Origin: Diprion similis
Taxonomy: Eukaryota > Arthropoda > Insecta > Hymenoptera > Diprionidae
DNA length: 64,000 nt
Direction: 5' to 3'
NCBI RefSeq assembly: GCF_021155765.1
Contig: NC_060105.1
Location: 7,605,001 to 7,669,000 of the forward strand
The position numbers and the translations under genes are program-made. How positions within the stretch are numbered: position 1 is the first letter of the stretch; each line of letters opens with the position of its first letter. The notes below the pieces were generated by a model that did no database searches, was not told where the DNA came from, and was given only the letters and a program-made list of their open reading frames with translations. Of this stretch, positions 1 through 10,391 are shown piece by piece.

Positions 1-3000
1 TCATACTGGGAGTCTTGAGAATTTACTGAACGAAACTGGCACCACCAGTATGTCTCACTTGGAGAATATCAAGCCACCCTCGATGATGGACGAATTGTTG
101 GATGCTATGGATATGGAAAACAGTATGCTGAGCGTTGCGAGTATTACTTCAGAAGTTGCAGACACCAAGGATCAGGATTCACACAGTTTAACGACTAGTG
201 ATCCAATATTTGATTTATTAAAACCAGTTGCCAATATTTTGTCTATGACCTGCATGCGATACGCGGAATCCATGCAAGTCAGTGGCAATAATAGTCTTAG
301 CGAATGCCTGGAGAACATAAATCCTCCTTCTCTTTTTAACGAGGTCAGTGAGATGGATGAATCTACCATGGAACCGACCAGTGAAACGTTCTGCAGTGAT
401 ACTCTGTGCATCGAGAATGAACTTCAGACAGAAGAAGTTTGTCGAGATCGTGAAATTTCAATAGATCGAATAGAAGAATGTGACAATGACACCGATGACG
501 CAGCTACTTCCATCCCATCTGAATATTGTGTTAGTAGTTCAGCAGAGTCTACACCAAAAAAACGGCACACCAAAAGTAACTTGACTCCAAAGCAGAAAAG
601 ACAATTGGCGAAAGAAAGATATAAAACCTATACTATTGCTGCGGAAATGGTGAAAAAGGAAGAAGAGGAGCGAAGGAAGAATGATCATGAGGAAAGCAAA
701 ATTGGAAAATATGCCCGTGGTAAATGTTCACCTTTCTCAAAGCTTACGCCTAAACAACGGAGACAGGAAGATAGAGCTCGATTCCAAACCCAAGTATTGA
801 ATAATCCATTCCCTGAGCTGGCCGCGTACAATGCTACAGAGGGTAAGACACCATTAGCAGATAATCCAGAGAGTTCGGAAAATGAAGAGGCGGCATCGGC
901 CGTGAAATCTGGTATTCCAAAACTCAGAAAGTTTTCAGGGGGAAAAACAATTAAGCAAAAACGAGCTGAGAATAAGGATAGGTATCGTACAAGGACACTA
1001 GATGATGAAGAAGCCCAGGAAGCTAGCAAAGATGTAGATGCTATAATATCTGAAACCCACTTAGGTGATTCTGACGCCTCTCTTGAAACGATGCTACTTA
1101 TTACTCCTGGTGAAATGGAAATTACGCTTAAAGATTTCGTGGGGCAAGGCTCAAGTTCCGGCAAGCCTATGGGTGAAGATGTTCTAAGTGATGGCCAGGC
1201 GCAAAATTTAACATTGCACGACTTCAAGTCAGAATATAATTCGAGAGCGTGTGTTGCTGATGGACTTCACAATAGGCTGGTAAAACCACAACATACATCA
1301 AGATTCAATGAACAAAAGCAGATATCTCCGTCAAAAGATTCACTCCAAGATCCTGCGTCCCCAGCAGAACCAGAGAGTCAAGAAAATTCTGATTCCAACA
1401 ACGAGAGTGACGAGGAGTCGAATAGTGCCAACAATCAATCGCAGATACCAAAGAGACCAAGAATCGTCAAACCAGGAGCAATAAGTAGAGATGCCAGCGT
1501 AGACTCAAATGCTACGGATAAATCTGAATCTGAGAGTCCGAAGACGATTAGAGGACGAAGAAAAGCTCTTTACTTTAAGCCAACTGCACGTAAATCAACG
1601 CCGGTTACTTCTCCTTCAAAAATACTCAACGGTGCTGTTAGTGGAATACCCATAGGACGCAGTAACACCTCACCTCTGGTTCGAGGAACAAGAGCGACTA
1701 CTCTGAGGCAAACACATAATCCAAGTTTCCCAACGAAACATCAACAGAAATCAGTTGCCAACTCTAAAATCATATCACCGTCTGCTGGTGCAGTGGAAAA
1801 ACGGATCCAGGGTTCTGCCTCGACTGCAAACAAAACTTCTATTCCTCAAAGAGGGACTGTTTCTAATTATTCCAAATCGACAAAACGCCATACTACTCCT
1901 TCGGGTTCTTCTTCACCTTCGTACACAGCCAAAGCTGACAAGAAGGAACCTGCAATCAAACCGCTTGAAAGGCAAGGTACATTTACAAAAGAAGAACCAG
2001 AAGTTGAGAATGCGCCAACAGTGCTTCCACCCTGTTCGCCAAACAGAAGTAAAATTGCTAAACCAATAAAAACTTCACCTTCCAAAATTCAGACTCCCGG
2101 AAAGTCCAAGCCAGTGACTAAAATTTTTCAAACACAGCAGCCTAAATTCACCAAAACGAACAATTTGGATAAAGATCAAGCAAGGAATTCATCGCCCACT
2201 GTCACTTATCAAAAACGAAGTCTCATAGGATCTCCGATCAAACATTCTCCTAGCAATCAAAGTTTACAAAGTAACGACTCTGCCCGCACTGTAAAGAAAA
2301 CGAATTCCCTGGGCCAAAGGTCTAATAGTAATTCCAGCATAGTGTCAAACTCTTCGACAGGCGTCCAAGGTCGTCGAACGACCAAAGAAGCCACCAGTAA
2401 AATCGCAAGCTTGTGGAAAAGAGTAGAAGAGAGCAAGACTAAACAGCGTTTTGAGAAAAATGATACAAGGCACTGGATCACACCCGCCAATGGTACCATT
2501 GACTCTGGAGATCCAGTTGTTACCACCAAGCCACCAACATTTCGATTGATTCGAAGTTCTACTTTTGAGGGAGTCCCCAAAGATATCAGCAGAAATGATT
2601 CCCCAGGTAGACCTAAATCTAACGTGGCGAAGCAACCGACTAAAATAACAGATACTCATGGCCTTAGTCCGAAGTATCGGAATTCGTGTGACTTAACTGG
2701 AATGAGTATTGCGGAAGCGCCTTGTAAGATTCCAGTGAAATACCCTGAGTTATCAGCGGGGACAAGGGACACTATACAGATAGGCGACAGTACAGTAATT
2801 TTGAGAAAACCACAGACTACTCAACCGTCGGTAGATTCTGTGGAGATCGATCCCACAAAACGCGTTTCCCGTCTCGGATCGTTCATACGAGTTGAACCAC
2901 CAGAAACAGAAGGTGGTAACACGCAAATGCAAACGTATGTCAACTCAGTACGTACCACAGCATCAGCAATCGTTCCACCGTTTAATTACAATCCCAAACA

Positions 3001-3106
3001 AAGTAATCCGGTAAAAGCAAACATTAGTGAAATTGATGGTAAGCTTGTGGTAACGGAATGTCAAATGGAAATCACTACTAGTTCCATGAGAGTAACTACG
3101 GTATAA
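1..3106 (+). CDS. Apc: Adenomatous polyposis coli (APC) homologue, 3' part, 5'-truncated by window
   Basis: Scaffold protein of the beta-catenin destruction complex that also binds microtubules. The frame is open from base 2, with no stop before the first ATG at 50, so this is the C-terminal 1,034 residues of a longer protein. The N-terminal oligomerisation and armadillo parts lie upstream of the window. What is seen: three variants of an S-L-E-N-[IL]-x-P-P-S motif at the start; a Ser/Pro/Lys-rich basic half; PRIVKPG at 1457-1477, like PRILKPG of human APC; RLGSFIRVEPPE at 2870-2905, like human NRLNSFIQVDAP; PFNYNP at 2978-2995, identical to human; and a C-terminal T-T-V resembling the human T-S-V PDZ ligand. 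Several SxIP (EB1-type) motifs occur, including SQIP at 1439-1450. A basic motif is repeated three times at 581-1000. The whole part is one exon, as is common for the last APC exon. Stop TAA is at 3104-3106. Identity is firm. Whether it is the Apc or Apc2 paralogue is not settled, though the long basic C-terminus favours the long form. Confidence 0.95.
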   Translation, partial: HTGSLENLLNETGTTSMSHLENIKPPSMMDELLDAMDMENSMLSVASITSEVADTKDQDSHSLTTSDPIFDLLKPVANILSMTCMRYAESMQVSGNNSLSECLENINPPSLFNEVSEMDESTMEPTSETFCSDTLCIENELQTEEVCRDREISIDRIEECDNDTDDAATSIPSEYCVSSSAESTPKKRHTKSNLTPKQKRQLAKERYKTYTIAAEMVKKEEEERRKNDHEESKIGKYARGKCSPFSKLTPKQRRQEDRARFQTQVLNNPFPELAAYNATEGKTPLADNPESSENEEAASAVKSGIPKLRKFSGGKTIKQKRAENKDRYRTRTLDDEEAQEASKDVDAIISETHLGDSDASLETMLLITPGEMEITLKDFVGQGSSSGKPMGEDVLSDGQAQNLTLHDFKSEYNSRACVADGLHNRLVKPQHTSRFNEQKQISPSKDSLQDPASPAEPESQENSDSNNESDEESNSANNQSQIPKRPRIVKPGAISRDASVDSNATDKSESESPKTIRGRRKALYFKPTARKSTPVTSPSKILNGAVSGIPIGRSNTSPLVRGTRATTLRQTHNPSFPTKHQQKSVANSKIISPSAGAVEKRIQGSASTANKTSIPQRGTVSNYSKSTKRHTTPSGSSSPSYTAKADKKEPAIKPLERQGTFTKEEPEVENAPTVLPPCSPNRSKIAKPIKTSPSKIQTPGKSKPVTKIFQTQQPKFTKTNNLDKDQARNSSPTVTYQKRSLIGSPIKHSPSNQSLQSNDSARTVKKTNSLGQRSNSNSSIVSNSSTGVQGRRTTKEATSKIASLWKRVEESKTKQRFEKNDTRHWITPANGTIDSGDPVVTTKPPTFRLIRSSTFEGVPKDISRNDSPGRPKSNVAKQPTKITDTHGLSPKYRNSCDLTGMSIAEAPCKIPVKYPELSAGTRDTIQIGDSTVILRKPQTTQPSVDSVEIDPTKRVSRLGSFIRVEPPETEGGNTQMQTYVNSVRTTASAIVPPFNYNPKQSNPVKANISEIDGKLVVTECQMEITTSSMRVTTV

Positions 3107-3967
3107 ATAGAGGAATCAATAGAATTCAGTAAGTTACAAGGATAGCATTGATTTTGTTTATTTATCTGTTTGATTGAGACTGGTTATTCCAATTCTGTAG
3201 CTTGCCCGAAGTCTCCACGCTTGCGTTTTTAACATTTTGAATATTTATTCACATTGCTCTTGTTGGATACTTTTGTATATTCGTTTTATAATTAGGTAGT
3301 GGTTTTAATAATACTTGTGATTCTATTTGATCAAACTGCCAAGATTTTTAATCTTTGCGTGCGGAAATTTTCTTTTTGAATCCAATCACGGAGTTGGGAT
3401 GACCGGTTTCACGGACTTATTTACTTATACTCTTATTGCATCGGTCAATGTGCAATTTGATATGTTACGCAGCAAATAATATCCAGGTGCGCGGATTGCG
3501 TGAGAAAGTAATACCTCACGTTTTCAAAGCTGAAGATATATGACTGTAAATATGATAATCTTCATACGATTGATTGACATAATTTATAGTGCAGACCAGC
3601 AGATTATTTATCACATTTGAATATTTATTTTACTGTGTATATAATGAAAGAAGATAAGAAGATAGAGCAAATAGAAAGGTTAATCGTTAATATGTATGTA
3701 ATCAGATATTATGTATGTAATGTACAACATGTACGAGATTAGGTAATCATTGTCATTCATTGTAGATTTGAGATGAGATGATTACGAAGAAGATACTCGG
3801 TTTTTTTTTTGTTTTATTTCAATTTTTTTTTCCTTTTTTTCACTTAGTCCAAGTGTAAGAGTGTACCACTCTTTATTAAACAATGAGATGTATGTAATTA
3901 TATTTCAAGACTGATAGTGGCGTTGACAGAAATTTGATTTTGCGTACCATTCTAATGGCACACGATT

Positions 3968-3973
3968 AATAAA
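3968..3973 (+). terminator. Candidate Apc polyadenylation signal AATAAA
   Basis: Canonical hexamer about 860 bases past the Apc stop codon, inside an A-rich run. No cleavage site can be read from the sequence alone. Confidence 0.4.
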
Positions 3974-4536
3974 AAAAAGTCGCGGTGAAATGTAGTAAAA
4001 GAAATTTATAGCTGTACAATGGTCTAAGTTACGAGAAGAATTTTACACAGTTTACAAAGTTTTTTGCAGCACAACAGGTGCAGGTAGAGAAATACAGGCC
4101 TTTGTAACTATCACTTTTATGTTTCTAGTCTGCCCGCAATTTTTTAGGGGTAACAAAGCTTATATTTTGAACATAAATTAATACCTAAAGATGCACGTTT
4201 AACATTTATCCAATACTTATCTACCCACTATCCTCCAAAATCGAACTATATCGTCATTTTTCGATGTATACAGACCAAATTAAACATTTTTGTTTCCCTA
4301 GACTAAAGGATGTGGCTACAATAATGGTTTAATGTATCAATATAACGTATTAAGCCACACATGCGTTTCCTACATCGCTTAATTTCTTTACATCTATTTT
4401 CTGTATTGAATAATTACTTTCGTACGTTTTCCTATCATAATATTGTCTTTGATATAAAGACTTTTATAAGTACCTAGATGTATATATTAATTTATTTTTC
4501 CACGTTCTCCTCTGTTATTTCATTTTCACCCCCAAC

Positions 4537-4610
4537 CTAAGTCAAACACAAACAAATATTCCCCGATGGAGGTGAATGCTTGGCGTGGTACTCGAACGGA
4601 CTGCCGCGAT
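4537..4610 (-). other. Possible small terminal exon, function unknown
   Basis: On the minus strand a pyrimidine-containing stretch ending in ACACAG abuts a GC-richer 74-base block. Its phase-2 reading encodes RGSPFEYHAKHSPPS followed by a short tail and TAG. All three phases are open over most of the block, so the frame is not decided. No upstream partner exon was found. It could be an alternative last exon of the minus-strand SKI8 gene, conserved noncoding DNA inside the Apc 3' UTR, or chance. Confidence 0.15.
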
Positions 4611-5069
4611 CTGTGTAATTGAGAAAGGAAAAGTTTTATCTTATTTATATTAGACCCTGTTCCAGTTCAGATTAATTAAATTTAATCTTCCCAACTTGGA
4701 AAAAAAATAATCGGGGTCTAATTAGTTTTTTATAAATATTACATAGTTTTATTGTATTTGGTCTGTATAACACCTCAAATTTACTCTCCGAGGTTCTTAT
4801 GAAATCACTTGATAATAGCCTCTCTATTCTATAATAGATAATAGATGTATTTCTTTCGTTCTTATGCTTTATGTTTGACCAATATTCAATAATTTGTATA
4901 TTAATTACCATGTAATAAAATTTATAGCTAATACTGTTTCTCATTTATCAGAATATCCCAATTTGCGTGAACGCATCACGCCTAAAATAAAAATGTGTCT
5001 AAACAACTCGGTTTTTAATATGTGGCAAGAAAATTGGATCAACTTTTATGTCATTTTTAAAAAAAATTG

Positions 5070-5075
5070 TTTATT
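5070..5075 (-). terminator. SKI8 polyadenylation signal AATAAA
   Basis: The reverse complement reads AATAAA starting 28 bases past the SKI8 stop. It implies a 3' UTR of only about 50 bases. Confidence 0.6.
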
Positions 5076-5102
5076 CACAGTACATTGTAGACATATAAAT
5101 CT

Positions 5103-7223
5103 TCATACAGGACAATCGTAAAGGTTGATAGATTTGTCCTCGGACACTGACATGAGCATGTTATTTTTATCAGGACTATATTTTACTCCCCATACCTAAA
5201 ATTTAAAACAGTTATTAAAACATTGGAAAGTTAACGTGAATGGAAAAAAACATTGCCGTAAATTTTTTCAGTACCTGGTCATTGTGCTCATTGAATGTAT
5301 GAAGGCATTGACGCTGGGCTAGTTCCCACACTTTGACAGTGTGATCTGAACTACTGGAAGCAAACTTTTGCCCATCAGGAGCAAATGCCACTCCCAGTAC
5401 CCAAGACGCATGACCCGAAAGAGTACCCGCGACATTAGCATCTTTTCTAAGCATAGGTAAAAGGTAGGTTTAAATACAAATACATGTGTATCAACCAAAT
5501 TTCACAACAATTGTAATCGAATTTCTACCTAATACAAGTATCAATTGAAAAAATAGACAGCAATTCTTATTCTCGATGAGATGCAAAGTTTTTCTACTTA
5601 CATGTCATACAGTTTCATGTGTCCGTCATCAGATGCAGTTAAGAGAAGTTGAGAGTCCGGTGAAAAACTGAGAGATCTGATTGGCATAGCGTGTCCTGTT
5701 GGTAGTTACTATTCGTCAACATATCTCAACTTTCCAATAATTGAAAAAATATTGGAATTACGGACTTTATTACGGTTACATACCTTCAAGTGTTCGTAGT
5801 ACTTTTCCATGCACCACGTCAAAAATATTGATTATTCCATCTATAGCTCCACTGGCTATATATTTTCCGTCGGGACTCTAGATGTCACAATTGTATGATA
5901 AAAATTATAATTCAAGCGTGCAAAGCGAAAGCGTTTCCGCATATGAAAAACAAAGTTTATGGCTGATCAAAAACGTATTTCCATAATTTTTCTGGTAGTA
6001 CGCATATTGTTTCTGTATACTAAACTATTGCCCAGTGAAAACACAAAGTGTACTGTGTTATAATGGATGTGGATTCCTTATACGATAATCAGGTTGACCA
6101 AGTGCATCATAAACTTGAATTTTTGTTGCAATGTTTTGTTTTGCACAATTGAGATCAAAGCAGTGTATTAAAATAACAGCAGGACAGATTTCCTCTGAAA
6201 TGTTGAGACCTTCCGTACAATGATTGCATTATACTTTTAATTTGGAGTACTTTGAAGGCAGTAGAGGAGGCAATTTCTGACAAAAATTGTAGTTTGAACA
6301 GTTGTTTTAATTTACTCACATATGCAACGCTTAACGTGAATTTTCCACCTCTCGTGTCTAAGGTCTGTTCTTGTTTTCCACTTTCTGTTCCATACAGATG
6401 AATTTTTCCGGCATGACTTCCGGAAACGATGAATTTATCATCTGGCGAGAAAACCACCGTCCAAATATCTACAGGGCCAACATCTATGCTGGACACTTTT
6501 TCACCAGTGTCTAAATCCCAAAGTCTAAGACTTGAATCCAATGAGCTTGAGGCACATTCTGAAAATTTAGAAACAGTATATTTTCAAACTTTCAGACAAT
6601 AATAAATAGAGGATCGGTAGTCCAGCTGTAACAGAAGCTTGCAAACCCATAAAATGATCGCAACTCACTTGTTCCGTCGGAATTAACAGCAACTGAGACA
6701 ACGCCTAGGGAATGTCCAGTCAATTTGTGCTTCAACTTTAGACCGCCGTTGGATACTTGCCAAACTTTGACACTGTCATCAACGGAACCGGTCACTATAT
6801 ACTCTGGAGTCTCGTCCTCATTGGATCGCATCGAGTCTCTGGAAGGATGAATGGACGTAATTGATGAAAACATTATTTTAGATTGAATCGAATTCATACA
6901 TATGTTTTGACTATTTAATGTTGATTCTTAAACCTTGAATTCTCATTATCCAGCCCAGCGTCACTTTTCTTCTTCATGGAACCCCAGGCACAGGTCCATA
7001 CGCTGTCTTCGTGTGCATTTTCAGTTTTGTGGGTCAATGCGTACTAGAAATAAACGACAGTTTCAAGATTTTCATACTCATATTATTCAGGCTCATATTG
7101 TAACCATCTTTCTTAACTTTCAACAATGTTTCAACAGACAACCGGCTGCATTATAATATAACCTAAAATTTGACAGTGTAAAGATCAACAAAATTCGCAA
7201 TATGCAGTCTGCGGACTTACCAT
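5103..7223 (-). CDS. WDR61: SKI8 / WDR61, seven-bladed WD40 protein (8 exons)
   Basis: WD40 scaffold of the SKI complex, the cytoplasmic 3'-5' mRNA decay cofactor of the exosome; the animal protein also joins the Paf1 transcription-elongation complex. Coding exons on the minus strand: 7223-7221, 7043-6934, 6838-6669, 6558-6320, 5877-5784, 5695-5602, 5446-5275, 5195-5103. All junctions are GT-AG and phases agree, giving 975 nt and 324 residues (human 305). Segments match human WDR61 closely: [108 protein letters not shown], and the end LYDCPV. The first coding exon supplies only the ATG, directly followed by a GTAAGT donor. An acidic insert of about 17 residues before the first blade explains the extra length. 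The exon 2 donor (GTTTAAG) is weak. The gene is convergent with Apc. Confidence 0.94.
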
Positions 7224-8986
7224 TTCGTAAAAATATCCTCCTTTTCGCAGGTCGAACCGTTTCGTGAAATCGAATGTTAATTAATTAAACAACTATTATC
7301 ACTCAGTCGATTTGTTATAATCGCACGTAGTATCACAAATGTTTTAGGTTAGTTTTCTACGACTATGTTTACTGTTTATCCAACTTTAATTAATGTTCAT
7401 TGTTTTCTTTGGAATATCGTAATATTTTGATCTGCTTTTATCATATCTAGGTACCTATTCTTCAGCCTGCGATAATTTAATTCCTCAATTCAATTCCGTC
7501 AGGTCAGCGTCTATTTCATCGGGCTTATTTGGCCACATTCGACAATGGCCGGGTGCAATTTATTCAATGACTGTGACGTCACAACCCGATCAATGGTCGG
7601 AATTCTGATTGGTCAAAGAGTGCGTTGCAGCTGTTTACGCACTAATTCACCAATTATAGCTTGGAATTTTTCACGTTACGATTACTCCTTATCCCGTTTT
7701 CATTCGGAAGTTCAGCCCGCGATTCAATTGGGCCCGCATAACATTCGTGTATGTTGGGCTGCGGTGCTCAGGGGCATCTCAGCGGAGATCCTTGGCGAAG
7801 ACCCGACGGAAGTCCTCTCGACTCGGTATTATAGAAGCGATTTTATGTGCTGTTCAATTAATGTTCCCGTGGCGTCATACACAAAGCAGAAACTCAAATT
7901 CAAAAGTTTTGCTCACCGATAACTACAAAAAAAAAAACGTTTATTGGACATCGTTCTTCCTCGAGGTACGTCAGTAACTCTGATTGCCTATAAATTAGAC
8001 AATTCCTGAAAATAAGACTTTAGTGTGTTGAAAGTCTCGCATCGCTAAGTTTTAGCAAATCCATTGAGTCAATGCTTTTTATCAATCTAGTTCAACGACA
8101 CAGTTGTTATTACTTTCTGTTTCACGTAATGTCGGTAAAAGTTTTGAACAGGTAAATGGGTCAATGCAAGTGTTGTGTGATTAACCTATGGAATTTAGCC
8201 ACATTGTCAATAAAATAGTCTACATTTTGAAAAATGTAAAATAGGTAATCTGACTTAACTGCCGAATTGTTCAACATACTTAATAGAGTTTTGCTGTAAT
8301 AAGGATTTCAGCTTAGAAAAAAAATTTCAGCTTTTTTTCTGCAGTCAATTTTAATCTGAAACGGATCAATTCGTTTTAATTCACTGGCAGTGGGTTTGAT
8401 TACAACTGAACTCAACGACGAGACTATACTTAATATATTCATTAGATTTGTATTATTATAACTTAGGCTGTACCATTAATATAGCATGCATGAATGTCGG
8501 TCAATAATGCGCGTGCAAGCTGGAATCCGTACCGTGCCGAGAATTGAGGCATTCTCTTTCCAGTAATTTGCGAATATCGATGTGCATCCGTTATGCAAAA
8601 TGTTGCAAAGAATGGCCTGAATCCGTCACGTGTGGCGAGACTCAAGTAGGCCTATGCATCGGCACACTGGAAGTTCCTGTTTCCGATTGCACAGCTGGAG
8701 TTGGTCGAGCGTAAGCGTAGACGCCCTCGACCGCTACCCTGACCTGTTTGTGCAAATTTCTCGATACACGCACTCTGTTTTACCCTAATTGCGTTTGAGC
8801 ATAAATACAACGAACATGACTGACCCGTGTACTATATCAGTGTCGTCTAGACTGAAAATGCAGTGTTTCTATCGTTGCTGAAACACCCGCGCCAAGTTCT
8901 TCTTTTCCCAGCTAGGCAGAATAACTGTTTTGCTTGAAAGAAAACCTTTCTGCCGTGTTTCAAAGTATTTATCGCATCGGAACCAT
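7224..8986. other. Intergenic region between SKI8 and the Osiris gene
   Basis: Contains the SKI8 promoter side near 7224-7620 and AT-rich DNA beyond. Short frames at 7545-7977 (+) and 8463-8645 (-) have no recognisable domain and are judged chance. From 8640 to 8760 the DNA is GC-richer, with no clear coding content. Confidence 0.5.
7574..7612. promoter_or_regulatory. CRE palindrome plus inverted CCAAT box upstream of SKI8
   Basis: A perfect TGACGTCA (7574-7581), the CREB/ATF consensus, sits 27 bases before ATTGG (7608-7612), a CCAAT box on the minus strand. They lie about 350 bases upstream of the SKI8 ATG. Assigning them to SKI8 or to a divergent transcript is inference. Confidence 0.4.
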
Positions 8987-8993
8987 TATAAAA
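8987..8993 (+). promoter_or_regulatory. TATA box of the Osiris gene
   Basis: TATAAAA followed about 40 bases later by an initiator-like TTCACAGAC near 9030, and by the ATG at 9122. This implies a 5' UTR of about 90 bases. TATA promoters fit the sharply timed expression known for Osiris genes. Confidence 0.55.
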
Positions 8994-9121
8994 CGAGGAG
9001 CACGAGGTGATGATTCACACCTTTTCACCTGCTTCACAGACTACAATCAATCGTGTGACGGTTTTCTGTGTTCCAAATTATTCACGTCATCTTCATATCA
9101 TTGTCTACACAATCGTGCGAG

Positions 9122-10391
9122 ATGAGGTTACCAGCGTTTAAGTGGGCCCTCGTTATATTCTTTCTTGTAAAAACAACATCGAGCCAAGATGACGACTTTC
9201 CACGGTGGACAGACGGAATACGCGCTGTGCTCAACGGATGCCCGCAAATGCCATGGGGAAATTTTAATAGCCGGGAATTACTTCCCGCCCTTCATCGCTG
9301 TCTACAGCATCGAACCATCGCAGCAGTCGATACCTTATTGATGGACGACGTTATACCAATCCTCGATGGGGTTAATTTGGTGCGGTACGAGGATCTGCAG
9401 TCTAATAAAACAGCTGACACGAAATTTGACGGGTGAATATCTAATCATTATTAAGTACTCAAGGATACAGCAGTTTTTTTTTTTTTTTTATTTGTGTCCC
9501 CTGGAAATTGGAAACCGAGGATCTTGTTCATTCCACGATTACTTGACTGACTGGCTGTGAAAAAGAAAAGAAATACGTTATCTAGTTAAGTACATATCAT
9601 TCAATTAAGGACAACTTAATTTCGTTCAGCTGAGAATCAATTCAACTGATTCAGTTCAATAATCTATTACTTTTTTTTCAATTATTGAACAGTATCTTGC
9701 TGGATGCAGGATAACGATGAATTGGTTGGATCATACGGTTTATCATACGGTTTAATTATTAATGCACTTTTCGAATATAATCAAAAAATAATAATAATCT
9801 TCTTCCAGAGATCAGACGAATAATTTGGAGAAGAATGTCAGTCCCGAAAACGATAAAGTTTGGCAACGAGTAGTGATAAACAGACTTACACGATTGTTTC
9901 GAACACACGTTTTGAAAATAGACATCGATGAAGTTTCCAGAGCCACCGGATTCATGCCGAGCAATGCAAACGAAAAAAATGGGGAAGATATCAGTGAAGG
10001 TAGCGGCAGGACAAAGCAATTTAATAAAGTTGATATCAAGATCGACGATGATACAAATCGCTGATTTTCAGGTAGAAGGCGCCGCCATAAAAATAGAAGC
10101 ATGTTTCCCATGATGATGATGGGCTTTCTTTTCATGGGCTCGATACTAATCCCAATGGGATTCCAATTCCTTGCTGTCCTCGGTGGCAAGGCGCTGATCC
10201 TGGCCAAAATGGCTTTGATACTGTCGAGCATTCAAGGTCTGAAGAAAATTGCCACCAGTGGAGTAAATTACGGATTGTATCACACGCCAACTGTATCCGA
10301 GAGCTGGCACGACCGATCAACTCATCAAGAGATCAGACCGCCGATCGAACCGCCCTACCAAAGTTACTTCCACGGTCGATCGAATCCATAA
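9122..10391 (+). CDS. Osiris-family (DUF1676) secreted protein, 3 exons
   Basis: Insect-specific secretory/endosomal family linked to cuticle and taenidial patterning. Exons 9122-9432, 9809-9999 and 10072-10391 join in phase to 822 nt, 273 residues. The ATG at 9122 starts a signal peptide (about 1-21, cleaved near TSSQ). An upstream in-frame start at 9068 would precede the hydrophobic segment. A two-cysteine region follows (C40, C60), then the DUF1676 segment in exon 2. Exon 3 opens with a basic run (GRRRRHKNRS) and a long hydrophobic stretch at about residues 178-227 rich in Met, Leu and Gly and ending GLKKI, which is the family hallmark. The second intron is only 72 bases. The C-terminus is short and I do not see the AQxLAY-type motif of many Osiris proteins, so it is a divergent member and I give no number. 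It is alone here; most Osiris genes are clustered. Confidence 0.88.

Larger units (their letters stand above)
3107..5069. other. Apc 3' UTR and convergent intergenic region
   Basis: AT-rich DNA between the Apc stop and the SKI8 polyadenylation signal. An AATAAA at 3968-3973 on the + strand is the best candidate for the Apc poly(A) signal, giving a 3' UTR of roughly 0.9 kb. T-rich tracts lie around 3800-3840. A short GC-richer island at 4560-4615 is treated separately as a candidate exon. No other open frame here looks coding. Confidence 0.6.

Noticed and set aside
4672..4944. 90-codon minus-strand frame between Apc and SKI8
   Set aside because: Composition is that of AT-rich noncoding DNA (Ile/Lys/Tyr/Asn) and it continues no SKI8 exon.
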